A stretch of DNA of 47,113 bases from positions 1 through 47,113 of the forward strand of contig JAFVBR010000018.1 of NCBI GenBank assembly GCA_017479885.1, written 5' to 3'. Of the stretch, positions 15,755 through 24,699 are shown piece by piece. Numbering within the stretch: the stretch's first letter is position 1; each line of letters starts with the position of its first letter. The notes beneath the pieces were generated by a model. The model made no database searches. It was not told the DNA's origin and saw nothing but the letters and a program-made list of their open reading frames with translations. This DNA comes from Paludibacteraceae bacterium (GTDB lineage: Bacteria > Bacteroidota > Bacteroidia > Bacteroidales > Paludibacteraceae). The translations under genes were made by a program, and so were the position numbers.

Positions 15755-16315
15755 ATGATACTAATATTTTGTGCACCGTCAGGTTCGGGCAAGAGTACGT
15801 TTGTAAAACACTTGCTCGGCAAATACGACAATTTCGAGTTGTCAATCTCTGCAACCTCACGCAGTCCGCGTGGCACTGAGAAACACGGAGTGGAATACTA
15901 TTTTCTTTCCGCTGATGAGTTCCGCCGACTCATTGCCGAAGACAAACTGATTGAATATCAAGAAGTATATAAAGATCATTTCTATGGCACACTGCGCAGC
16001 GAAATAGAGCGCATTCAGAAGAAGGGTCACCACGTAGTGTTTGACGTTGACGTGAAAGGCGGGCTGAATCTGAAAAAGATTTTCGGCAAAGAAGCAGTGG
16101 CAGTGTTCATACAACCGCCTTCGATAGAAGAACTCCGCAGAAGGCTTGAAGGACGCGGAACTGACTCGAAAGAGATGATAGAACAGCGCCTCGCAAAAGC
16201 CTCTACAGAGATGCAGGACGCTCCATTCTTTGACCACATTATAGTCAATGACAAACTGGAGACTGCCCTTGCAGACCTCGAGAAACTGCTACATCAATAT
16301 AAAATGATAAACTGA
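15755..16315 (+). CDS. gmk: Guanylate kinase
   Basis: It phosphorylates GMP or dGMP to the diphosphate with ATP. The P-loop APSGSGKST lies at residues 7-15, followed by the GMP-binding ATSRSPRGTEKHGVEYYFLS region and FDVDVKGGLNLKK. At 186 residues it is typical. It sits between yicC and nadD in an apparent operon, with a 14-base gap to nadD. Confidence 0.96.
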   Translation: MILIFCAPSGSGKSTFVKHLLGKYDNFELSISATSRSPRGTEKHGVEYYFLSADEFRRLIAEDKLIEYQEVYKDHFYGTLRSEIERIQKKGHHVVFDVDVKGGLNLKKIFGKEAVAVFIQPPSIEELRRRLEGRGTDSKEMIEQRLAKASTEMQDAPFFDHIIVNDKLETALADLEKLLHQYKMIN

Positions 16316-16329
16316 CTGCCACAGAATCA

Positions 16330-16908
16330 ATGAATATAGGCATCTACTCAGGCTCGTTCAACCCTATCCACAAAGGGCACACACAACTCGCGCAATATAT
16401 ATGCGCCTACTGCAGGTTGGATGAGGTGTGGCTTATGGTGTCGCCCAACAATCCGCTGAAAGACAAGTCACAGTTGTGGGACGAGAATCTCAGGCTGCGA
16501 CTTGCTCAGGTTGCCACTGCCGACTTTCCCCAACTGCGTGCATCCGACTTCGAGTTCTCGCTTCCGCGGCCATCGTACACGGTTGACACTCTGAGAGCAC
16601 TCAGCAATGCCTATCCTGAGCACAGGTTCTCACTTGTCATCGGGTCCGACAATATGGCAATTTTCGACCGCTGGCGCAGTTATGAGTATATTCTGGAGCA
16701 CTATCCGGTGATTGTTTACCCCAGAGAAGGGGATGATATTGAGCAACTATGCAAGCGCTACCCGCAAATGAAGACAGTTAAAGGCGCTCCTCTGTTTCCC
16801 GTTTCCTCCACAATGATAAGAGAGCGGCTGCGACTTGGAGAGAGCGTGGAAGAATGGGTGGACAAGAGGGTGATAGAACTGATTAATAAAGAAAATTTGC
16901 AAGATTGA
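16330..16908 (+). CDS. nadD: Nicotinate-nucleotide adenylyltransferase
   Basis: NadD converts nicotinate mononucleotide and ATP to deamido-NAD, following NadC in NAD synthesis. The nucleotidyltransferase motif GSFNPIHKGH is at residues 8-17 and the second motif SSTMIRERL near residue 158. The 192-residue length is usual. It ends the yicC-gmk-nadD cluster; the promoter for the next gene overlaps its 3' end. Confidence 0.95.
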   Translation: MNIGIYSGSFNPIHKGHTQLAQYICAYCRLDEVWLMVSPNNPLKDKSQLWDENLRLRLAQVATADFPQLRASDFEFSLPRPSYTVDTLRALSNAYPEHRFSLVIGSDNMAIFDRWRSYEYILEHYPVIVYPREGDDIEQLCKRYPQMKTVKGAPLFPVSSTMIRERLRLGESVEEWVDKRVIELINKENLQD

Positions 16909-16927
16909 ATTATTTGTTGTAATTTCG
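16896..16927 (+). promoter_or_regulatory. Probable promoter for the small HTH-like gene
   Basis: TTTG at 16896-16899, inside the end of nadD, and TAATTTCG at 16920-16927 with a 20-base spacer. The -7 box has one departure from TAnnTTTG. It would give a leader of about 53 bases. Confidence 0.45.
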
Positions 16928-16983
16928 TAGCCGAAAAAATATGGTGTATTTCCAAAGCTAATAATCAAAAAAATATATATATT

Positions 16984-17220
16984 ATGATAACGACATTCAA
17001 TAAGTTACGCGCTGTCAAGGACAGCCTCCCCAGCGGCAGTATGAACGCAATTGCAGAAGAATTGGGCATATCTGCCGATGAAGTTCGCACATATTTCGGC
17101 GGTAAAGCTGAAGACGGCACAGGTATTCACATCGAGCCGGGTCCCGACGGAGGTATAGTTACGCTTGACAACACGCGTATATTGGAAGTTGCCCTGCGCA
17201 TTGCGTGGGAGAACCGCTGA
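16984..17220 (+). CDS. Small conserved Bacteroidetes protein, HTH-like
   Basis: This 78-residue protein has a helix-turn-helix-like stretch at residues 19-40 (MNAIAEELGISADEVRTYFG) and a glycine-rich turn followed by a helix (GPDGGIVTLDNTRILEVALR). From memory, similar short proteins are annotated in Bacteroides as DNA-binding; I cannot verify it here. It is a single-gene unit with its own probable promoter and a downstream hairpin, so it is likely expressed on its own. Its target is unknown. Confidence 0.75.
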   Translation: MITTFNKLRAVKDSLPSGSMNAIAEELGISADEVRTYFGGKAEDGTGIHIEPGPDGGIVTLDNTRILEVALRIAWENR

Positions 17221-17253
17221 TATGCAACAACCTATTAAACATTGACAATCTGC

Positions 17254-17293
17254 AAGAAAGGCGCTCTGACCAACAATCAGGACGGCTTTCTTT
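17254..17293 (+). terminator. Probable terminator after the HTH-like gene
   Basis: AAGAAAG at 17254-17260 pairs with CTTTCTT at 17286-17292, and CTGA/TCAG extends the stem with internal mismatches around a short loop. The stem ends in a weak T-rich tract. It lies between the small gene and the outer-membrane protein gene. Confidence 0.45.
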
Positions 17294-17343
17294 GCATAAC
17301 ATAATATTAGTCTCTAACAACTTAACAAACAACTTTTATAAAA

Positions 17344-18195
17344 ATGAAAAAACGTATCTTAGTGGCTATTGCCGCACTGAGCATCACGAGTGCTACTTTT
17401 GCATGGGATTTCCCCGGTTTTGAATGGACGGTTGGTGCCGATGTCACCTCCGCTTATCTGTGGCGCGGACTCAACCTCGGCGGTCTGGCTATTCAGCCTG
17501 ACGTAATGATCGGCTACGGAGGTCTGCAACTTGAGGCTTGGGCCAACATCTCTCCGCTGGACTATAAGTTCAAAGAGTTAGCACCCGAACTTGATGTCAC
17601 TCTCTCCTACTCTATCGCCGGATTGAAGGTAGGTGTCAACCACCAATATTATTTCGACAAAACGAAGTATATCGACTGGCGTATGCCCACTCTGGAGCAA
17701 TATAACGATGGTGACTATGCAGGCAACCAGACCGAAGTGTTTGCCGAGTACAACCTCGGAGACCTGCTGGAAGATGTGCCTCTGCATGTGGGATGGTACA
17801 CCTATGTAGGCGGTGACGACTATGCCGAGCAGTACGCTGAAGACGGCGAGACCGTTGTCGGCATCAAACGTGCATACTCCACCTATATCGATGTTTCTTA
17901 TCAGTTCGGGTTGCCCTTAGGATTCTCCCTCACTCCTACCGTAGGTATGTCGCCTTGGAAAGGTATGTACAACTACTATGCTGACGGATTCTCTGTCAAC
18001 AACATCTCTCTCAAACTCAACTGGGAGTTCGAGGCAGGCGACCACTTCACGCTTGACGTATATGGCATTGGTGCTGTAAACACTGCAGGCATCAACAAAG
18101 AGAACGTATGGAGAAACTTCTACAACACCTCAAGCGGCGACTGGAACACACAGCGTCTGCATTTCGCCATAGGACTCGGTATATGGTTCTATTAA
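17344..18195 (+). CDS. Outer-membrane beta-barrel protein, TorF/porin-like
   Basis: The 283-residue protein has a signal peptide ending ATFA (residues 1-19), then alternating polar and aromatic strands typical of a barrel, and a C-terminal GLGIWFY with aromatic end residue, the signal for Bam-mediated assembly. The opening VGADVTSAYLWRGLNLGG resembles the start of TorF-like putative porins (exported proteins of unknown function). The solute is unknown. The gap before the ATG has no clear promoter, so expression may be through read-through from the upstream gene. Confidence 0.75.
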   Translation: MKKRILVAIAALSITSATFAWDFPGFEWTVGADVTSAYLWRGLNLGGLAIQPDVMIGYGGLQLEAWANISPLDYKFKELAPELDVTLSYSIAGLKVGVNHQYYFDKTKYIDWRMPTLEQYNDGDYAGNQTEVFAEYNLGDLLEDVPLHVGWYTYVGGDDYAEQYAEDGETVVGIKRAYSTYIDVSYQFGLPLGFSLTPTVGMSPWKGMYNYYADGFSVNNISLKLNWEFEAGDHFTLDVYGIGAVNTAGINKENVWRNFYNTSSGDWNTQRLHFAIGLGIWFY

Positions 18196-18240
18196 CCCAA
18201 GGTCAGCTAAACAAGACTTACACAAGCACTTTTTACTACG

Positions 18241-19260
18241 GTGGAAAAACGTTGGATGAAAATATCGTTTGCACTTATGTTTGCAGCCGTAGCTGCATTC
18301 TTCCTCTGGGCATATCCCGACCATGAGCAGGAAGACCGCTACTACAGCAATCAGGGACACATCTTCGGCACATACTACAACATACGCTATTGCGCCGGCA
18401 AAGACCTTGAGAAAGGCATATTGAAGACTTTGAAGGAGTTTGACAACAGTCTCTCCACCTTCAACCAGAAGTCCACTCTGAGCCTCATCAACCAAAACAA
18501 AAGCGAGAGTACCGACAAGTATTTTCGCCAGATGTACAGCAAGGCTCAGCAGGTATGGCAACTCTCTGACGGTGCTTTCGACATCACTGTTGCGCCTCTG
18601 GTTAACGCCTGGGGGTTCGGCTTCAAGAACAAAGAGGAAGTGACAGCCGGACTAATTGACAGCCTGCTGCAATACGTAGGAATGCCAAAGACAAGCATGG
18701 AGGGGGAACTGCTGAAAAAGACCGACCCGCGCATTATGCTTGATGCCAGTGCCATAGCCAAAGGTCAGGCATGCGATGTAGTGGCTGAGTACCTGAGAAA
18801 ACAAGGCTGCAAGAACCTGCTGGTGGACATAGGAGGCGAGGTGGTGCTGCAGGGAGTGAACGAGAAAGGCGAACCATGGCGCGTGGGAATAACCAAACCG
18901 CAAGACGACCTTACGGGCACTCATAACGAAATTCAGGAAATCATATCTTCCACCTCTCTCTCAATGGCGACCTCAGGCAACTACCGTCAGTTCTATTTCG
19001 ACAACGGAGTGCGCCGATCGCACACTATTGACCCCAGAACAGGTTACCCCGTCAATCACTCTCTTCTCTCAGCCACGGTGATTGCAGAAAACTGCATGAC
19101 GGCCGATGCCCTCGCTACCGCTTGCATGGTGCTGGGAAAAGACAGTGCTTTGAGTATGATCAGTGCTTTGCCAGGCACCGACTGCTACCTCATCTACTCC
19201 TCCGGAGACAGCATTGCCATCCTGATGACCGAGGGCATGAAAGCACTGACAGGAAAATAA
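18241..19260 (+). CDS. apbE: FAD:protein FMN transferase
   Basis: ApbE attaches FMN to threonine of target proteins such as Rnf/Nqr subunits on the outer face of the membrane. The 339 residues have an N-terminal membrane segment without a lipobox cysteine, then GTYYNIRY, DGAFDITVAPLVNAWGFG, DASAIAKGQACDVVAEYL, VDIGGEV and HTIDPRTGYPV, all family marks. The start is GTG at 18241; ATG at 18256 (MKISFALMF) is an equally good alternative. No Nqr or Rnf genes are in the window. Confidence 0.93.
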   Translation: MEKRWMKISFALMFAAVAAFFLWAYPDHEQEDRYYSNQGHIFGTYYNIRYCAGKDLEKGILKTLKEFDNSLSTFNQKSTLSLINQNKSESTDKYFRQMYSKAQQVWQLSDGAFDITVAPLVNAWGFGFKNKEEVTAGLIDSLLQYVGMPKTSMEGELLKKTDPRIMLDASAIAKGQACDVVAEYLRKQGCKNLLVDIGGEVVLQGVNEKGEPWRVGITKPQDDLTGTHNEIQEIISSTSLSMATSGNYRQFYFDNGVRRSHTIDPRTGYPVNHSLLSATVIAENCMTADALATACMVLGKDSALSMISALPGTDCYLIYSSGDSIAILMTEGMKALTGK

Positions 19261-19261
19261 A

Positions 19262-19294
19262 TTTGCATATACGGGAAAAAGTTAGTACCTTTGC
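19262..19294 (+). promoter_or_regulatory. Promoter for bamD
   Basis: TTTG at 19262-19265 and TACCTTTGC at 19286-19294 with a 20-base spacer, a close match to the Bacteroidetes consensus. The bamD ATG is at 19311, giving a leader of only about 12 bases. Confidence 0.75.
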
Positions 19295-19310
19295 GGGCTA
19301 ATTTCGTAAA

Positions 19311-20114
19311 ATGAAAGAAAAGGGCTTTATACTGATGTTGGTTCTGGTGCTTGCCACTTCGTGTGGTGAGTATCAGAAACTTCTTAAGTCTGCCGATCCA
19401 GAACTGAAGTATGAGAAGGCTATCGAATATTTCAACCAGAAGAAATATTCCAAAGCGCTCACTCTCTTCGACGATATTTCAACCTACTACAAGGGCACCG
19501 AGCGGAGCGAAGACGTGCTCAACTACCTCTCACGCTGCTACTACGGTCAGAAAGACTACACATCGGCTGCCGAATACTATCAGATTTACATCCGTAACTA
19601 TCCAAAAGGAAGATACATCACCGAAGCGCGATTTATGCTCGGACATTGCTACTATCTCGACTCGCCTGATGCCCGGCTTGACCAAGCTGTTACACGCAAT
19701 GCCATCACACACCTCACCGAGTTTGTAGAACTCTATCCCGAGAGTGAATACGCTGCGCAAGCATATGAAGAGATAGACGCAATGAACAACAAACTGGCGC
19801 AGAAAGAGTATTATTCCGCAAAACTATACTACAACCTCGGCACTTATCTGGGCAACAACTACGAGTCGTGCGCCATCGTGTCGCGCAATGCTCTGAAAAA
19901 CTATCCCGGAAACAAGTATCGGGAAGAGTTCAGTTGGCTCATTCTGCAGTCGAAATACCAACAACTGGTGAACAGTGTATCAGAGCGCAGGCAGGAAAGA
20001 GCACAGGACACCGAAGACGAGTGCTACAATTTCATAACAGAGTTTCCGCAGTCAAAACACAAGAAAGCTGCCGAGAAAATACGCGACGAACTCCGCAAGA
20101 TGATGAAGGATTAA
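19311..20114 (+). CDS. bamD: Outer membrane assembly lipoprotein BamD
   Basis: BamD is the essential lipoprotein partner of BamA in outer-membrane protein insertion. The lipobox LATSC places the lipid on C18. The 267 residues then form TPR repeats (AIEYFNQKKYSKALTLFDDI, SAAEYYQIYIRNYPKG, and so on). It is followed by the omega-like subunit and coaBC, the order often seen in Bacteroidetes. Confidence 0.93.
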   Translation: MKEKGFILMLVLVLATSCGEYQKLLKSADPELKYEKAIEYFNQKKYSKALTLFDDISTYYKGTERSEDVLNYLSRCYYGQKDYTSAAEYYQIYIRNYPKGRYITEARFMLGHCYYLDSPDARLDQAVTRNAITHLTEFVELYPESEYAAQAYEEIDAMNNKLAQKEYYSAKLYYNLGTYLGNNYESCAIVSRNALKNYPGNKYREEFSWLILQSKYQQLVNSVSERRQERAQDTEDECYNFITEFPQSKHKKAAEKIRDELRKMMKD

Positions 20115-20172
20115 GCAAACGCCGAGTCAGGCTAAAGTTAACAAGATTATCAATAAACATACAATATTATAT

Positions 20173-20508
20173 ATGGATTACAAAAACAGCAAAGCGCCTC
20201 ACAACACTGTGACCCGCGACATGAATGAACTCAGTCAGAAGGTGGGCAACGTTTACGAAACTGTTGCCATCATTTCAAAGCGTGCAAACCAGATATCGCA
20301 GGAACTGAAGAAAGAACTCGATGCAAAACTTCAGGACTTCAATGTTCCTCAGGAGAATATCGATGAGGTGTTCGAGAACAAAGAGCAAATAGAAATCTCA
20401 CGTCAATACGAGGTTCTGCCCAAACCGTCGCTGCTGGCTACCGAAGAGTTTTTGGAAGACGAACTCACCATCCGCAACACTTCGAAAGACAAGGCACTGG
20501 AAGAGTAA
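20173..20508 (+). CDS. rpoZ: RNA polymerase omega-like subunit (Rpb6 family)
   Basis: This 111-residue protein has the omega/Rpb6 core NVYETVAIISKRANQI at residues 26-41, followed by the linker and acidic tail seen in Bacteroidetes versions. It would help assemble or stabilise RNA polymerase by clamping the beta-prime subunit. It is 59 bases downstream of bamD and 15 upstream of coaBC. The family is clear, although it is diverged from E. coli omega. Confidence 0.85.
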   Translation: MDYKNSKAPHNTVTRDMNELSQKVGNVYETVAIISKRANQISQELKKELDAKLQDFNVPQENIDEVFENKEQIEISRQYEVLPKPSLLATEEFLEDELTIRNTSKDKALEE

Positions 20509-20523
20509 CCTCAAGCAAGACTT

Positions 20524-21711
20524 ATGCTGCAAGGCAAACACATACTTGTAGGTATCTCCGGCGGAATAGCCGCATACAAGATTCCCGAACTGATTCGCCT
20601 CTTGAAGAAAGCAGGCGCTGAAGTGTGTGTATGCACCACGCGAAATGCCCTGCAGTTTGTTACTCCGCTTACGCTGGAGACTCTGTCCAACAACCGCGTT
20701 TACAGCGATGTGTTTGCTCCCCATAACGAGCACCAGACGGAGCATATCTCCCTGCCAGACTGGGCCGACCTGATGATAATTGCTCCTTGTACGGCAAACG
20801 TGATAGGCAAGATGGCGGCAGGTATAGCAGATGATGCGCTTAACACCACTTTTCTTGCCATGCTCAAGCCTGTTATCGTGGCACCTGCGATGAACGACAA
20901 GATGCTTCAACACCCCGCAGTGCAGCGCAATCTGCAAACGATAAGAGAATACCCAAATGTGACCGTGCTCGACTGCGATGAAGGCTTTCTTGCATGCGGC
21001 ACTCAGGGCAAAGGGCGGATGCAGGAGCCTGAAGACATACTGCAAGCAGCCGACTGCCTGCTCGAGAAAAAAAACATGCTCGGCAAGCGGGTGCTGATTA
21101 CAGCAGGACCCACACAGGAGAAGATTGACCCTGTGCGTTACATCTCCAACTATTCTACAGGCAAGATGGGCTACGCTCTGGCACGTGCATGCATGCTTCG
21201 CGGAGCGGAAGTGACGCTGATAAGCGGACCGAGTGCAGAGCACTTCAGTGGAAAGACTGTCAGAGTAACATCTGCGCAAGAGATGCTCAATGCGGCTGTA
21301 GCTGAGTTCGTCAATGCCGATATTGCCATATTGTGCGCTGCCGTGGCCGATTATCGCCCTGAGCAGACTGCCGACAAAAAAATCAAGCGCAACGGCGAAA
21401 GTATGCTCCTGCCGCTTGTGCCCAATGCTGACATCGCCGCCACATTGGGCAAGCAGAAGAAATCAAACCAGCTGCTCGTGGGGTTTGCACTCGAGACTGA
21501 CAACGAGGAGCAGAATGCCATAGAAAAGATGCAACGGAAAAATCTGGACTGCATTGTGCTCAACTCGCTTCAAGACAAGGGTGCGGGCTTCGGTTGCGAC
21601 ACCAACAAGGTGACGGTGTTTGGTGCTGACGGCAGAAAGACCGTCCTCCCCCTCGCAAGCAAAGACGAGATAGCATCAGCTATCATCAACCTTTTGGCCT
21701 ACCCGCATTAA
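20524..21711 (+). CDS. coaBC: Phosphopantothenoylcysteine decarboxylase / phosphopantothenate-cysteine ligase
   Basis: A bifunctional coenzyme A enzyme. The CoaC half (about 1-185) has the flavin-binding GISGGIAAYK, PAMNDKMLQHPAV and the catalytic cysteine in LACGTQGKGRM. The CoaB half (about 186-395) has ITAGPTQEKIDPVRYISNYS, TGKMGYALA, AAVADYRP and KKIKRNG. The length of 395 is standard. It ends the bamD-rpoZ-coaBC unit at a strong terminator-like hairpin shared with the convergent PUR gene. Confidence 0.96.
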   Translation: MLQGKHILVGISGGIAAYKIPELIRLLKKAGAEVCVCTTRNALQFVTPLTLETLSNNRVYSDVFAPHNEHQTEHISLPDWADLMIIAPCTANVIGKMAAGIADDALNTTFLAMLKPVIVAPAMNDKMLQHPAVQRNLQTIREYPNVTVLDCDEGFLACGTQGKGRMQEPEDILQAADCLLEKKNMLGKRVLITAGPTQEKIDPVRYISNYSTGKMGYALARACMLRGAEVTLISGPSAEHFSGKTVRVTSAQEMLNAAVAEFVNADIAILCAAVADYRPEQTADKKIKRNGESMLLPLVPNADIAATLGKQKKSNQLLVGFALETDNEEQNAIEKMQRKNLDCIVLNSLQDKGAGFGCDTNKVTVFGADGRKTVLPLASKDEIASAIINLLAYPH

Positions 21712-21769
21712 TCATATCGCCAGCTCACTGAGGCAGGGCACATTGATGCGCCGCCTTACAGATTAACAA

Positions 21770-21794
21770 AAAAGGAGTCAACCTGACTCCTTTT
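21770..21794. terminator. Bidirectional terminator between coaBC and the PUR gene
   Basis: AAAAGGAGTCA (21770-21780), loop ACC, and TGACTCCTTTT (21784-21794) make a perfect 11-bp stem with A and T tracts at both ends, so it can stop transcription from either side. Confidence 0.85.
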
Positions 21795-21804
21795 CTTGTT
21801 TCTG

Positions 21805-22209
21805 TTAGTCTTTCTTTACGAAGCGTGAGAAGAGACCTCTGCGTTTGGGTTCCTCTTCCGCTTGAGACGTCTCCTCGGCAGGCTCTTCTTCGGCGGGGAC
21901 TTCTTCGGGCACCCAGGCCTGACGTTCTTCTATAGTTCCGAACTTCTGCTCCACGTAACCAATAACATCGTTAAGCGCTTCAGTAAAATGCTTGAAGTCT
22001 TCTTTATAGAGAAATACTTTATGTTTCTCGAATGTAGGCACTTCTTCCTCTCCTGATTTTTTCTTGCTCTCCGTAATACAAAGATACAAATCTTCGTTAC
22101 GGGCTTTCTTTACATCAAGGTAATAAATTCTCTTACCTGCTTTCACCGAGCGCGAGAACACTATCTCGGGCTCTCGTCTGTCATCAAATCTGCGATTTTC
22201 CATCTCCAT
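21805..22209 (-). CDS. PUR-family DNA/RNA-binding protein (DUF3276)
   Basis: This 134-residue protein matches the short PUR-alpha-like proteins of Bacteroidetes and spirochaetes: EIVFSRSVKAGKRIYYLDVK, DLYLCITESKK and a KHKVFLYKEDFKHFTEAL segment, then a glutamate- and proline-rich tail ending RFVKKD. PUR repeats bind purine-rich single strands. I start at ATG 22209 (MEMENRRF); an upstream in-frame start would run into the promoter region. The protein is notable here because the window is full of purine-rich repeats, but a link is speculation. Confidence 0.85.
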   Translation of the reverse strand: MEMENRRFDDRREPEIVFSRSVKAGKRIYYLDVKKARNEDLYLCITESKKKSGEEEVPTFEKHKVFLYKEDFKHFTEALNDVIGYVEQKFGTIEERQAWVPEEVPAEEEPAEETSQAEEEPKRRGLFSRFVKKD

Positions 22210-22258
22210 GAAAATTAAATTAATATTATCTTTATGCCAAGACACTTTCTTGACGCAT

Positions 22259-22291
22259 GCAAAATTACTGCAAGATTTCGAGATATGCAAA
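22259..22291 (-). promoter_or_regulatory. Promoter for the PUR-family gene
   Basis: On the minus strand TAATTTTGC (22267-22259) is the -7 box and TTTG (22291-22288) the -33 box, spacer 20. It shows that the 81 coding-looking bases upstream of 22209 are leader. Confidence 0.65.
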
Positions 22292-22371
22292 ACATTTTTT
22301 GCTATTTTTATAAATTGGCTGTATAAAATGCCTTTGCAAGCACAAATATTGCCTTGTCTGTTTCCTAATAA

Positions 22372-22403
22372 TTTGGAAATTCACAAAAATAAACTAACTT
22401 TGC
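22372..22403 (+). promoter_or_regulatory. Promoter for the WYL regulator
   Basis: TTTG at 22372-22375 and TAACTTTGC at 22395-22403, spacer 19. The ATG at 22439 follows after about 30 bases of leader. Confidence 0.7.
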
Positions 22404-22438
22404 AGTCGAAACATGTATCACCCATAACCTAATCAGCC

Positions 22439-23440
22439 ATGGCAAAAAACAAAGGAGCAGCGGTCAGATACCGTACAATCGACAGATGTTTGCGCGACAC
22501 GCGCCGCAAATACGGAGTAAAAGAACTCAGTCAGGCATGCGCCCGAGAGTTGACCACCGTATATTCCACTCCCATTGCAGTCAGCATACGGCAGATTTAC
22601 ACCGACCTCAACTACATTGAGAGCCTTGAAGGCTTCGGTGCTGACATACAGCGCATCAGAGACGGCAAGAAAGTGTATATGCGCTACGCAGACCCCGAGT
22701 TCTCCATAGAGCGTTCGCCGCTCAACAATGAGGAGACCGACCAACTGCGGGAGACCATACAGATGCTCAATCGTTTCAAAGGAATGCCGCATTTCGAGTG
22801 GATGGAGGAGACATTGAGCAGACTGGAAGACAGTTTTCGTCTCACAGGGAGCAAGGAGAGTGTTATTGCCTTCGAGCAGAACACTGACATGAAGGGACTG
22901 GAGTACATCAAACAGATGTTCAACGCCATCGTAACAAAGAGTGTACTCAATCTTCGCTACAAATCTTTTCAGTCGTACAAACCTGCCGAGTGTGAGTTTC
23001 ATCCGTATTTCCTCAAGCAATACGACAGTCGGTGGTTCGTTTTCGGACTTAAAATGCCGCAAAATGAGATATCCAATTTTGCTCTCGACTGCATTGAGTC
23101 TATCTCACAATCTATTATGCCGTATATCGCCCAACCTGCCAACCTCAATTTCAACAATTATTTCGACGATGTTGTAGGAGTGACGGTAACCAAAGAGCCC
23201 GTACGCCATATTGTTATACGTGTGTCGGGCGAGCGCTATCCTTACATAAAAAACAAGCCTCTCCACCATACCCAGCACAACTACGACCGTGAGATGAAAA
23301 TCACCATTGATGTCCGACCCAATAAAGAACTGATAACGATGCTGCTTTCGCTCGGAAGTCAAATTGAAGTACTTGAACCGCAGGAGGTTCGTGATATGAT
23401 GCGTGAGCACGTCAGAACCATGAACAGGTTCTACAAATAA
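22439..23440 (+). CDS. WYL-domain transcriptional regulator
   Basis: The 333-residue protein has a basic N-terminal DNA-binding part (RYRTIDRCLRDTRRKYGVKE, IRQIYTDLNYIESLEGFG), a WYL domain near 155-230 with the strand pair FHPYFLKQYDSRWFVFGLK, and a C-terminal WCX extension (HVRTMNRFYK end). WYL domains sense nucleic-acid or nucleotide ligands in several regulators of stress and defence. No defence genes are nearby, so the target is unknown. It is divergent from the PUR gene. Confidence 0.88.
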   Translation: MAKNKGAAVRYRTIDRCLRDTRRKYGVKELSQACARELTTVYSTPIAVSIRQIYTDLNYIESLEGFGADIQRIRDGKKVYMRYADPEFSIERSPLNNEETDQLRETIQMLNRFKGMPHFEWMEETLSRLEDSFRLTGSKESVIAFEQNTDMKGLEYIKQMFNAIVTKSVLNLRYKSFQSYKPAECEFHPYFLKQYDSRWFVFGLKMPQNEISNFALDCIESISQSIMPYIAQPANLNFNNYFDDVVGVTVTKEPVRHIVIRVSGERYPYIKNKPLHHTQHNYDREMKITIDVRPNKELITMLLSLGSQIEVLEPQEVRDMMREHVRTMNRFYK

Positions 23441-23451
23441 AAGTAAGCCTT

Positions 23452-23477
23452 TCATATAATATAGTCATATAATATAG
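23452..23477 (+). repeat. 13-bp tandem duplication in the WYL-nusB gap
   Basis: TCATATAATATAG is repeated exactly at 23452-23464 and 23465-23477. The remainder of 23441-23701 is AT-rich and holds only the nusB promoter; I see no gene in it. Confidence 0.8.
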
Positions 23478-23629
23478 GTGGTATACTTGTATTAATCATT
23501 CAAGCAATAATGTTGCTCACTCTTTGCTATCTCTTTATTGTACATTTGCACACAACTTTCTACGCTGATACTTATTTGATATATTATACAAATTGAAAAC
23601 CTTGCGGGCGGAGGATACAATATTTTGCA

Positions 23630-23661
23630 TTTGTGCAATTCACAGAAATGTATTACCTTTG
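23630..23661 (+). promoter_or_regulatory. Promoter for the nusB cluster
   Basis: TTTG at 23630-23633 and TACCTTTG at 23654-23661, spacer 20. It likely drives nusB, yajC and the genes that follow through 29264, since gaps there are short or absent. Confidence 0.7.
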
Positions 23662-23701
23662 TACCCGCAATCAATAAACATGGCGCAGCGGCGCAATAAT
23701 T

Positions 23702-24655
23702 ATGATTAACAGAACTCTCGTAAGAACCAAAGTCATTCTGACTCTCTTCGCGTTTTTTCAAAACAAAGACAAAACGCCTCACACTGCGGAAAAAGAACTA
23801 ATGCGTTCATTTTCCGACACCTACAATCTCTATTGTCTCTTACTTATGTTGGTTGACGAACTGACCGACTATGCACGCAAACGCATAGAAGAAGGACAGG
23901 AAAAAGCACTCGCTATGCACATCGACTACAACCCTAACCCAAGGTTCGTCAACAACCGCTTCGCTGATCAGCTGTTCCAAAACAGACAACTGAGACACAT
24001 AGCCGAAGACCAACAACTCAGTTGGGACAGCGCTCACGAAGCCATAGCCTCACTCTACAAACAAATAACTGAAACCGACATCTACAAAGATTACATGTCC
24101 GCACAAGAGTCTTCCTACGATGCCGACAAAACTCTCTGGCGCAAACTCTTCACCTTCTTCCTGCCCGACAACCCCACCCTTGAGAACGCATTGGACGAAC
24201 TTGAGGTGTCACTGGACGGCAGTGGCTGGACGGCAGACGACAACGTGGTTATGAGTTACGTCGTGAAAACCATCAAGCGCTTCAACGAAGACAACGGAGC
24301 CGACCAACCGCTGCTCCAGATGTTCGACCATGAGGAAGAACTCACTTTCGCCAAGAAACTGCTCAAAGAAACCATTGCGCACTCGGAGGAATATGAGAAG
24401 ATGATTGAAGACAAACTAAAGAACTGGGACGCTGAACGCATTGCATACATGGATATGCTTATTATGAAAACAGCTATTGCCGAACTGTTTGCTTTCCCCG
24501 ATATAGCAGCCCAAATAACCATCAATGAGTATCTTGACATTGCCCGTGAATACTCCACCGACAACAGCCCGCAGTTCATCAACGGTATGCTTGACGAGAT
24601 AATAAAAGAGCAAACCAAACAGGGCAAGATGCTCAAAGGACTGGCAATAAAATAA
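23702..24655 (+). CDS. nusB: Transcription antitermination factor NusB, long form
   Basis: NusB joins NusE in rRNA transcription complexes. The C-terminal half (about 190-310) carries the helical NusB fold with DHEEELTFAKKLLKETI, ERIAYMDMLIMKTAIAELF and INEYLDIAREYSTDNSPQFI. The 317 residues compare with about 140 in E. coli; the extra N-terminal part begins NRTLVRTKVILTLFAFFQ, itself like a second NusB-type helix. Long NusB proteins are usual in this phylum as far as I recall. It heads an operon with yajC. Confidence 0.9.
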   Translation: MINRTLVRTKVILTLFAFFQNKDKTPHTAEKELMRSFSDTYNLYCLLLMLVDELTDYARKRIEEGQEKALAMHIDYNPNPRFVNNRFADQLFQNRQLRHIAEDQQLSWDSAHEAIASLYKQITETDIYKDYMSAQESSYDADKTLWRKLFTFFLPDNPTLENALDELEVSLDGSGWTADDNVVMSYVVKTIKRFNEDNGADQPLLQMFDHEEELTFAKKLLKETIAHSEEYEKMIEDKLKNWDAERIAYMDMLIMKTAIAELFAFPDIAAQITINEYLDIAREYSTDNSPQFINGMLDEIIKEQTKQGKMLKGLAIK

Positions 24656-24699
24656 TGTTAACAAACATAAACTGACAAACAATCCAAACACTAATAATT

